This document shows positions 6,506 to 12,024 of a stretch of 12,276 nt of DNA, one piece after another. Source of the stretch: Acidimicrobiia bacterium (GTDB lineage Bacteria > Actinomycetota > Acidimicrobiia > IMCC26256 > PALSA-555); assembly GCA_022865365.1 (NCBI GenBank), contig JALHSW010000275.1, positions 1 to 12,276 on the forward strand, read 5' to 3'. The translations under genes and the position numbers were made by a program. The first letter of the stretch is position 1. Each line of letters begins with the position of its first letter. The notes beneath the pieces are model-generated. The model ran no database searches, was not told where the DNA came from, and saw only the letters and a list, made by a program, of their open reading frames with translations.

Positions 6506-8377
6506 ATGGGCTTCCCACTCCCGGCCGCGTTGATCGCCCGCTCGAGGGCCGTGGGGGAGCCGCGGTGGGCTCCCGGAGGCCGTTTCGTGGCGTGGGTGGA
6601 GGGCTTCGGTCCGCGGGCCGACGTCGTGGTGGCGCCGGCCGACGGATCCGCGCCGCCTGCTGTCGTGACGGCCGAGGCGGGCGCCGCTTCGATCGGCTCG
6701 TACGGCGGGGGCGTGTGGTGCTGGGTCGGGTCCGACCACCTGGCGGTGGTGGACGCCGACCGGCGCCTGGTGCTGGTGGCGAGCGACGGTGGCCCGGTGC
6801 GGGTCCTGTCCGACCAGGGGCGTGCGGGCGCGCCGGCAGCGAGCCCCGACGGCGCGGCGATCGCCTTCGTGCTCGAGCGCGACGACGCGTGCGACGTGGT
6901 CGTCGTGCCCGTGGTGGTGGGAGCCGCCGGCAGGGGGCCCGTGCGGGTGTCCCACGCCGACTACGCCTGGGATCCGGCCTGGGCGCCCGACGGCTCCGCG
7001 CTCGCTTGGCACGAGTGGGACCTCGCCGGCATGTCGTGGGACGGGTCGCGGATCGTGGTGGCCGACCCCGACGGGTCGCGGGCCGCGGTCGTGGCGGGCG
7101 GTGAGGGCACCTCGGTCGGCCAGCCGCGGTTCTCGCCCGACGGTGGTGCCCTGGCCTACGTGAGTGACGCCACCGGCTGGTGCAACGTCTGGGTCGCCGA
7201 CGCAGCCGGGCATGGCGCGGCGCCGATCCTCGCCGAGGAGCTCGAGCACGCCGAGCCGGCGTGGGGTCCCGGGCAGCGATCGTTCGCATGGTCCCCCGAC
7301 GGTACGGCGGTCGCGTTGTGCCGCAACGAGGGCGGGTTCGGCCGTCTCGTGGTGACCACGCGGACGGGTGCTTCGCGCGCGATCGCCAAGGGCTGTCACC
7401 ACGGGCTCGACTGGGGAGGTGGCGGCATCGTCGCGGTCCGGTCCGGTGCGTGCACCGCGCCTGCGGTCACCGTCGTCGATCCTGCGAAGGGCGATCCCGC
7501 GAAGGGCGATCCCGCGAAGGCCGATCCGGCGAAGGAGGGCCGTCGGGTGCTGGCCTGCGGTGTGCCGGCGGGCTTCCGTGCCGCCGGACTCGCCGAGCCC
7601 GAGTCGGTCTCCTGGCCCGGCCGCGACGGAGGCACCGTGCACGGGCTGTTGTTCCGCCCCGAGCACTCGGCGCGGGGCGATGGCACCGCGCCACCGGTGC
7701 TCGTCGACATCCACGGCGGGCCGACCGGGCAGGCGGGGGTGCAGTGGAAGCCGTTGCACCAGTACTTCGTGACGAGAGGCTGGGCGGTGCTGGCCCCCGA
7801 CCCCCGCGGCTCGACCGGATACGGGCGTGCCTACACCCAGGCGCTCGCCGGGCGTTGGGGGGTGCTCGACGTGGAGGATTGCGCGGCGGGGCTGGCGCAG
7901 ATCGGTCCGGCGGGTTGGGGCGATCCCGAACGCGTTGCCGTGACCGGTGCGAGCGCGGGCGGCCTCACCGCGCTGCTCCTGGCCGCGCGCCACGGTGAGC
8001 GGCTCCGCGCGGTGGTGAGCCGGTACGGAGTCACCGACCTGCTCGGACTCGCGGAGACCACCCACCGGTTCGAGTCGCGCTACCTCGATCGCATCGTCGG
8101 CGTGCTGCCGCGCGATGCCGACCGGTATCGCGATCGTTCACCCGTTACGCACGCGAGCGCGATCCGGATCCCGACCCTGGTGCTCCAGGGTGATGCGGAC
8201 CGAGTCGTGCCGCCCGCCCAGGCCGAAGCGCTCGTCGACGCGATCCGCGCCGCAGGCGGGACCGTCGAGCACCACGTCTATGAGGGCGAGGGTCACGGGT
8301 TCGCGCGCGAGGAGACCGTCCTCGACGTGTACACCCGTACCGAGGCGTTCTTGCGGACCTGGGTGCTGGGCTCGTGA
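6506..8377 (+). CDS. S9 family serine peptidase (prolyl oligopeptidase / acylaminoacyl-peptidase-like)
   Basis: A 623-residue peptidase with an N-terminal beta-propeller and a C-terminal alpha/beta-hydrolase domain. The propeller (about 1-350) shows TolB/PD40-like strands such as SPDGAAIAFV, APDGSALAWHEWD and SPDGTAVALC. The hydrolase domain has DIHGGPTGQ, PDPRGSTGYG and the catalytic triad Ser483 (GASAGG), Asp565 (GDADRVVP) and His597 (GEGHGFA), all in family order. It should cleave short peptides in the cytosol, since no signal peptide is visible; exact specificity is unknown. Residues 325-344 are a four-fold DPAK(G/A/E) repeat in the late propeller. Its TGA is the first three bases of the 23-bp repeat that leads into the next gene, so the two are probably co-transcribed. 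ATG 6506 is supported by the -10 box. Confidence 0.9.
   Translation: MGFPLPAALIARSRAVGEPRWAPGGRFVAWVEGFGPRADVVVAPADGSAPPAVVTAEAGAASIGSYGGGVWCWVGSDHLAVVDADRRLVLVASDGGPVRVLSDQGRAGAPAASPDGAAIAFVLERDDACDVVVVPVVVGAAGRGPVRVSHADYAWDPAWAPDGSALAWHEWDLAGMSWDGSRIVVADPDGSRAAVVAGGEGTSVGQPRFSPDGGALAYVSDATGWCNVWVADAAGHGAAPILAEELEHAEPAWGPGQRSFAWSPDGTAVALCRNEGGFGRLVVTTRTGASRAIAKGCHHGLDWGGGGIVAVRSGACTAPAVTVVDPAKGDPAKGDPAKADPAKEGRRVLACGVPAGFRAAGLAEPESVSWPGRDGGTVHGLLFRPEHSARGDGTAPPVLVDIHGGPTGQAGVQWKPLHQYFVTRGWAVLAPDPRGSTGYGRAYTQALAGRWGVLDVEDCAAGLAQIGPAGWGDPERVAVTGASAGGLTALLLAARHGERLRAVVSRYGVTDLLGLAETTHRFESRYLDRIVGVLPRDADRYRDRSPVTHASAIRIPTLVLQGDADRVVPPAQAEALVDAIRAAGGTVEHHVYEGEGHGFAREETVLDVYTRTEAFLRTWVLGS
7478..7537 (+). 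repeat. Four tandem 15-bp units coding DPAK(G/G/A/E) inside the S9 peptidase
   Basis: Units at 7478-7492, 7493-7507, 7508-7522 and 7523-7537 share the pattern GATCC(T/C/G)GCGAAGG and differ by one to four bases. The length keeps the reading frame. They encode an alternating charged, proline-bearing segment at residues 325-344, probably a solvent-exposed loop or linker ahead of the catalytic domain. Confidence 0.93.
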
Positions 8378-8443
8378 GCGGGAGCGAACCATGGAGCTGA
8401 GCGGGAGCGAACCATGGAGCTGAGCGGGAGCGAACCATGGGCC
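8375..8443 (+). repeat. Three tandem 23-bp repeats, each with a Shine-Dalgarno and an ATG
   Basis: Units occupy 8375-8397, 8398-8420 and 8421-8443. The first two are identical; the third differs at two adjacent bases near its end. Each contains TGA, then GGGAG, six bases, and ATG (8391, 8414, 8437). The first TGA is the peptidase stop and the last ATG starts the hydrolase. The sequence after 8443 (TGACGGGCGAG...) resembles a decayed fourth unit, suggesting the repeat arose by copying the gene's own initiation region. Confidence 0.93.
8391..8423 (+). CDS. Possible 10-residue leader peptide MELSGSEPWS (first repeat copy)
   Basis: The ATG has a GGGAG Shine-Dalgarno six bases upstream and lies 13 nt after the peptidase stop. 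It reads through unit 2 and stops at the TGA opening unit 3, again 13 nt before the hydrolase ATG. Translation is plausible from the signals alone; whether the peptide matters is unknown. Confidence 0.3.
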   Translation: MELSGSEPWS

Positions 8444-8446
8444 TGA
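8414..8446 (+). CDS. Possible 10-residue leader peptide MELSGSEPWA (second repeat copy)
   Basis: It has the same Shine-Dalgarno and ATG as the first copy, in a different frame because 23 is not a multiple of three. Its TGA at 8444-8446 lies just past the hydrolase ATG at 8437, so ribosomes on it would overlap the hydrolase start. Confidence 0.28.
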   Translation: MELSGSEPWA

Positions 8447-9090
8447 CGGGCGAGTACCAGGGGCCGCGCAAGGGGGCCGACCGGGCGGTGCTGCTCGCGC
8501 ACGGTGCCGGCGCCGACCGCAACGCGCCGGCGCTCGTGGCGGTCGCCGCGGCGCTCGCGGACGCCGGGATCCCGTCGCTGCGCTTCGACTACCCCTACCG
8601 CGCGACGGGCAAGCGGCCGCCGGACCGACCGGCCGTGCTCGACGCGGCGACGCGCGGTGCGGCAGCCGAGCTGGCGAGCCGCACCGGCTTGCCCTCCGAG
8701 AGACTCGTTCTCGGCGGCCGTTCGATGGGCGGTCGGTACTGCTCGCTCGTCGTCGGCGCCGAGAGCGACGCGGTACCGGCACTCGGTCTGCTGCTCCTCG
8801 GGTATCCGCTCCAGGCGATGGGCAAGCCAGAGAAGCGTCGAGACGACCACTTCAAGCGCCTGCACTGCCCGGTGCTGTTCGTGAGTGGTACCCGCGACTC
8901 GCTCGCGCCGCGCCAGACGCTGACGCGATCCGCCCGCAAGGTGAAGGGTCCGGTCGCGCTGCACTGGCTCGAGACGGCCGACCACGGGTTCCGTCCGCTC
9001 GAGCGGAGCGGACGCACCATCGAGAGCGTGCTCACCGACGTGGCTGAGACATGTGTCACATGGGTCGGTGCCTTGAGGGACGAGTTGTAG
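8437..9090 (+). CDS. Small alpha/beta hydrolase (KANL3/Tex30-like, dienelactone-hydrolase superfamily)
   Basis: A 217-residue single-domain serine hydrolase. It opens with AVLLAHGAGADRN (17-29), the oxyanion-side HGAG motif of KANL3/Tex30-like proteins, followed by LRFDYPYRATGKRPPDRP. The nucleophile is Ser96 in GGRSMGGR, the acid is Asp154 in SGTRDSLAP and the base is His183 in TADHGF, so the triad is complete. LLLLGYPLQ (118-126) is typical of the family. Substrate is unknown; esterase or thioesterase activity is plausible. ATG 8437 is the last of three repeat-borne ATGs and the only one in frame with the protein. It probably depends on the peptidase transcript. Near the 3' end, 9050-9062 is an inverted repeat. 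Confidence 0.85.
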   Translation: MGLTGEYQGPRKGADRAVLLAHGAGADRNAPALVAVAAALADAGIPSLRFDYPYRATGKRPPDRPAVLDAATRGAAAELASRTGLPSERLVLGGRSMGGRYCSLVVGAESDAVPALGLLLLGYPLQAMGKPEKRRDDHFKRLHCPVLFVSGTRDSLAPRQTLTRSARKVKGPVALHWLETADHGFRPLERSGRTIESVLTDVAETCVTWVGALRDEL

Positions 9091-9126
9091 TTCCAAGGGG
9101 CGCCGACGCGAACAACGTGTGAACAC
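9050..9126. promoter_or_regulatory. Two TGTG/CACA inverted repeats upstream of the cyclase gene
   Basis: CATGTG-T-CACATG at 9050-9062 lies inside the 3' end of the hydrolase gene. GTGT-GA-ACAC at 9117-9126 lies in the 94-nt gap before the cyclase. Both are built from TGTG/CACA halves, as in CRP/FNR-type sites, but the half-site spacing does not match the standard 16-bp CRP consensus. Offered as possible operators only. Confidence 0.25.
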
Positions 9127-9172
9127 ATCGTCACCCGGCACCAATTGTTCGTTGATCCGGTGGCGCGTGGGC

Positions 9173-9178
9173 CACACT
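9173..9178 (+). promoter_or_regulatory. Weak -10-like box (CACACT) of the cyclase gene
   Basis: It ends 6 nt before ATG 9185, the same spacing as other starts here, but has C instead of T at the first position. TTGATC at 9152-9157 is a possible -35, with a short 15-nt spacer. Confidence 0.35.
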
Positions 9179-9184
9179 GGACCC

Positions 9185-9703
9185 ATGCGCGTAGAACGTT
9201 CGTTTGCTTTCGTCGACCTCTGTGGTTTCACGCGCTTCACCGACCTCCACGGCGACGAGGAGGCGGTGGGAGTGCTGACCCGCTTTCGCACCGCGGTACG
9301 TGAGATCGCGTCCGACAACGCCGTGCGCGTCGACAAGTGGCTCGGTGACGGTTGCATGTTCGTCAGCACCACCGACCGGCGCCTCGTCGAGGCGTTGCTC
9401 ACCTTGATGAGCAAGACCGACACCTCCGATGTCGCGCTCCCGTTGCGGGCCGGCATGGCGATCGGTCCGGTCATCCTGCTCGAAGGCGACGACTACGTGG
9501 GGAGCTGCGTGAACCTCGCGGCGCGCCTCTGCGCAGCGGCCGGCCCCGGCGAGCTCCTCGCGACCGAGGACCTCATCCCGGTCGTCCCGGCCTGGGCCGA
9601 GGCGGTGCCCGTCGGCCCGCTCGACGTGCCCGGGTTCGTCCAGCCGATCGACGTCGTGCGGATCCAGGGCCCGGCCAAGATGCGGATCGCGGCAGCGGGC
9701 TAG
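9185..9703 (+). CDS. Stand-alone class III nucleotide (adenylate-type) cyclase catalytic domain
   Basis: A 172-residue protein that is essentially only the cyclase homology domain. All canonical catalytic residues are present: metal-binding Asp11 (FVDLCGFT) and Asp55 (KWLGDGCMF), purine-selecting Lys51 and Asp103 (GDDYVGSCVN), and transition-state Asn110 and Arg114 (VNLAARL). The Lys/Asp pair predicts ATP as substrate and cAMP as product. Class III cyclases work as dimers, so this should form a homodimer with two active sites. There is no membrane, HAMP, PAS or helix-turn-helix domain, so its input is not evident. I chose ATG 9185; the frame is open to 9119, but that extension has no domain content. 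Its stop codon TAG is also the first three bases of the next gene's -10-like box. Confidence 0.87.
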   Translation: MRVERSFAFVDLCGFTRFTDLHGDEEAVGVLTRFRTAVREIASDNAVRVDKWLGDGCMFVSTTDRRLVEALLTLMSKTDTSDVALPLRAGMAIGPVILLEGDDYVGSCVNLAARLCAAAGPGELLATEDLIPVVPAWAEAVPVGPLDVPGFVQPIDVVRIQGPAKMRIAAAG

Positions 9704-9706
9704 CCT
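9701..9706 (+). promoter_or_regulatory. Putative -10 box (TAGCCT) of the crotonase gene, overlapping the cyclase stop codon
   Basis: It ends 6 nt before GTG 9713. The TAG is simultaneously the cyclase stop. The same hexamer and spacing occur before the peptidase ATG at 6506. Confidence 0.45.
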
Positions 9707-9712
9707 CCGCGC

Positions 9713-10555
9713 GTGTCCGGCTACTCCACGCTGCGCTTCGAGACTCTGCCCCTTGGGATCGGAGGCTCCGTCGGCCGACTCGTTCTCGATCGACCTGACA
9801 AGCTGAACGCGTTCACCGTTGAGATGTGGCGCGAGATGCGCGAGCTCGGGGCTGAGCTCCTCGCCGACCCCGGTGATCTGCGTGCGCTGGTCGTCATCGG
9901 CGAGGGTCGCGCGTTCTCGAGCGGGATCGACACGAGCGTGTTCACGTCCGAACGCGGCATCGACGAGGTACTGGCCGGCGAAGCGCCACGCCATGAGAAT
10001 CCGGTGATTGCCGGCATCCTCGCGGCGCAGGACGCATACACGTGGCTCGAAGAGGCGCCGTTCGCGACGATCGCGGCCGTGCGCGGGCACGCGTTGGGAG
10101 CGGGCCTCCAGCTCGCGCTCGCGTGCGACGTCCGGGTCGTCGCGCGTGGTACCAAGCTCGGGTTGCTCGAGTTCAAGTACGGCATCATCCCGGACCTCGG
10201 CGGTACCCAGCGTCTGCCCCGATTGGTCGGGCCGGGGAAGGCCAAGGAGCTGATCTTCACCGCGGCGCGCATCGACGCAGAGGAAGCGGGCCGGATCGGG
10301 TTGGCCGAGCGTGTCGTCGCTGATGAGGAGCTCGAGGAAGCTGCGGGCGACCTCGCCCGCGAGATCGCAGCACAGCCACCACTGGCAGTGCGCGGTGCGA
10401 AGCGGGCCGTCAACGCCGCCATGTCGGGCGCGACGGTGCGCGACGGGCTCCTCGTCGAAGCCGAGGCCCAGTCTGAATGCCTACGTTCGGACGACATGAA
10501 GGAGGCGATCACGGCCTTCGTCGAAGGCCGACCGCCGGTCTACGTCGCCCGCTGA
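9713..10555 (+). CDS. Enoyl-CoA hydratase/isomerase (crotonase) family protein
   Basis: A 280-residue crotonase-fold protein acting on acyl-CoA thioesters. The CoA and oxyanion regions are clear: LDRPDKLNAF (25-34), GRAFSSGID (65-73), and VRGHALGAGLQLALACDVRV (123-142) with IIPDLGGTQRLPRLVG (158-173). In rat enoyl-CoA hydratase Glu144 and Glu164 both activate water. Here the equivalents are Gln133 and Glu153 with the same 20-residue spacing, so only the second acid remains. That fits an isomerase or another crotonase reaction at least as well as hydration. GTG 9713 is favoured by the -10-like box and the family N-terminus. The gene follows the cyclase by 9 nt and could also be read from its transcript. 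Substrate is not assignable. Confidence 0.87.
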   Translation: MSGYSTLRFETLPLGIGGSVGRLVLDRPDKLNAFTVEMWREMRELGAELLADPGDLRALVVIGEGRAFSSGIDTSVFTSERGIDEVLAGEAPRHENPVIAGILAAQDAYTWLEEAPFATIAAVRGHALGAGLQLALACDVRVVARGTKLGLLEFKYGIIPDLGGTQRLPRLVGPGKAKELIFTAARIDAEEAGRIGLAERVVADEELEEAAGDLAREIAAQPPLAVRGAKRAVNAAMSGATVRDGLLVEAEAQSECLRSDDMKEAITAFVEGRPPVYVAR

Positions 10556-10624
10556 CGCTCTACCGTCCCCGCGTTTGAAGGTCCCGCCCCGGTCCCCGCT
10601 GGCACAATGCACGACTGCGCCCAA

Positions 10625-10630
10625 TACCCT
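10625..10630 (+). promoter_or_regulatory. Putative -10 box (TACCCT) of murA
   Basis: AATACCCT ends 7 nt before ATG 10638, matching TAnnnT. It supports 10638 over the TTG at 10575, which would place this box inside the coding sequence. Confidence 0.48.
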
Positions 10631-10637
10631 GGTGTCG

Positions 10638-11897
10638 ATGGATCGGTACCTCGTGCGTCCCGGCGCGCCGCTCTCGGGAACGGTGCGTGCGTCGGGAATG
10701 ACGAAGAACGCGGGGCTGAAGCAGATGGCCGCGGCGCTGCTGGCGCCCGGCACCACGGTCCTGCACAACATCACGCCCGTCGACGATCTCGACATGATGA
10801 TCGAGCTCCTCGGGGCGATCGGTGCCGATGCGGCATGGGATCGCGACGACACCCTGCGCGTCGATGTCCCCGAGCGGCTCGTTCCGGAAGCACCGTACGA
10901 GCTCGTGAGCAAGATGCGTGCGTCGATCAACGTCCTCGGTCCGCTGCTCGCCCGGACGGGCCGGGCGCGTGTCGCGATGCCGGGTGGTGACAACATCGGG
11001 AGCCGCAAGCTCGACATGCACTTCGACGCGCTCGCGGCGATGGGTGTCGAGCTCACGGTCGTGCACGGCTACATCGAAGCGCAGTGCAACGCGCTATGTG
11101 GTGCGCGCGTGGTGCTCGACTTCCCGAGTGTGGGCGCGACCGAGACGGTCTTGACGTCGGCCGCGCTCGCCAAGGGCGAGAGCGTCATCGAGAACGCCGC
11201 TCGAGAGCCCGAGGTGGTCGATCTCGCCGAGATGCTGACCGAGATGGGCGCGCACATCGAGGGCGCGGGTTCGTCGACCATTCGGATCGAGGGGGTCGAC
11301 GAGCTGGCAGCCGTGGAGCGCTCGATCGTGGGTGACCGCGTCGAAGCCGGCACGCTCATGATGGCGTGCGCGGCCGCGGGCGGCGACATCACCGTCGAGG
11401 GGATCGCGCTCTCCGATCTGGAGACGGTGGGCCGCAAGCTCGTGGAGATGGGCGTCGAGGTGATTCCGCTTCCCGACGGCGTGCGGGTGCGCCGAGACGG
11501 TCGAATCACGGCGGTCGACGTCCAGACCCTGCCGTTTCCCGGCTTCGCCACCGACTTCATGCCCCTCGCGGTCGCGGCCCTCGCCACCGCCGACGGGACC
11601 GCGGTCGTCACCGAGAACATCTTCGACAACCGGTTCGCGTTCGTCGACGAGATGAATCGCATGGGCGCCGACATCCGCACCGAGGGCCGCCACGCGGTCG
11701 TCCGGGGCGTGCTTCGGCTCTCGGGTGCGCCGGTGCGGGCCCACGACGTCCGGGCCGGGGCCGCGCTGGTGCTCGCTGGTCTGGCGGCCGAGGGTGAGTC
11801 CGAGGTTCTCGCTCCCCACCACGTCGATCGCGGCTACCCGGACCTCCCGGCCAAGCTCCGGGCCCTCGGCGCCGACGTCGAGCGCATCCCGGGTTGA
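10638..11897 (+). CDS. murA: UDP-N-acetylglucosamine 1-carboxyvinyltransferase
   Basis: Catalyses the first committed step of peptidoglycan synthesis, adding enolpyruvate from PEP to UDP-GlcNAc in the cytosol. The 419 residues form the two-domain EPT fold. Landmarks: catalytic Lys23-Asn24 (SGMTKNAGLK), R94 in KMRASINVLGPLLAR, the flexible loop PGGDNIGSRKLDMH (115-128), LDFPSVGATETVL (160-172), the general base Asp306 in LPFPGFATDF, and Arg398 in HHVDRGY. The loop position that is Cys115 in E. coli is Asp118 here, as in the Mycobacterium tuberculosis enzyme, which removes the fosfomycin attachment site. The sequence also has one extra residue just before Lys23 compared with the usual SGAKN. 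The start ATG 10638 fits both the N-terminus of the family and the -10-like box. Confidence 0.93.
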   Translation: MDRYLVRPGAPLSGTVRASGMTKNAGLKQMAAALLAPGTTVLHNITPVDDLDMMIELLGAIGADAAWDRDDTLRVDVPERLVPEAPYELVSKMRASINVLGPLLARTGRARVAMPGGDNIGSRKLDMHFDALAAMGVELTVVHGYIEAQCNALCGARVVLDFPSVGATETVLTSAALAKGESVIENAAREPEVVDLAEMLTEMGAHIEGAGSSTIRIEGVDELAAVERSIVGDRVEAGTLMMACAAAGGDITVEGIALSDLETVGRKLVEMGVEVIPLPDGVRVRRDGRITAVDVQTLPFPGFATDFMPLAVAALATADGTAVVTENIFDNRFAFVDEMNRMGADIRTEGRHAVVRGVLRLSGAPVRAHDVRAGAALVLAGLAAEGESEVLAPHHVDRGYPDLPAKLRALGADVERIPG

Positions 11898-12012
11898 TCG
11901 CGTCCAACGCCGACGGCCCGCACGGGGAGGTGCCGGCCATCGCGCGCATGAGCACCGCTCACCCCGACTGCAAGTTCCCGTGGCCGTCTCGACGCGCAGC
12001 GTACCCGGGCCG
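11898..12012. other. Intergenic region after murA, no gene seen
   Basis: About 115 nt of GC-rich sequence without a convincing reading frame, hairpin plus T-run, or repeat. It leads into the -10-like box at 12013. Confidence 0.5.
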
Positions 12013-12018
12013 TAGCAT
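12013..12018 (+). promoter_or_regulatory. Putative -10 box (TAGCAT) of the right-edge gene
   Basis: CCGTAGCAT ends 6 nt before ATG 12025, with the same TAnnnT pattern and spacing as other leaderless-looking starts. Confidence 0.45.
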
Positions 12019-12024
12019 CGCTTG

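Noticed and set aside
6101..8065. 654-residue minus-strand open frame opposite the peptidase
   Set aside because: Dominated by Arg/His/Pro/Gly; the plus-strand frame has an intact Ser-Asp-His triad.
9065..9105. Imperfect hairpin CCTTG/CAAGG around the hydrolase stop codon as a terminator
   Set aside because: The stem is short and mismatched with an 11-nt loop and no T-run; not convincing.
10575..10637. TTG start at 10575 for murA, giving 21 extra residues
   Set aside because: The extra residues match no MurA N-terminus and would include the -10-like box; ATG 10638 fits both.
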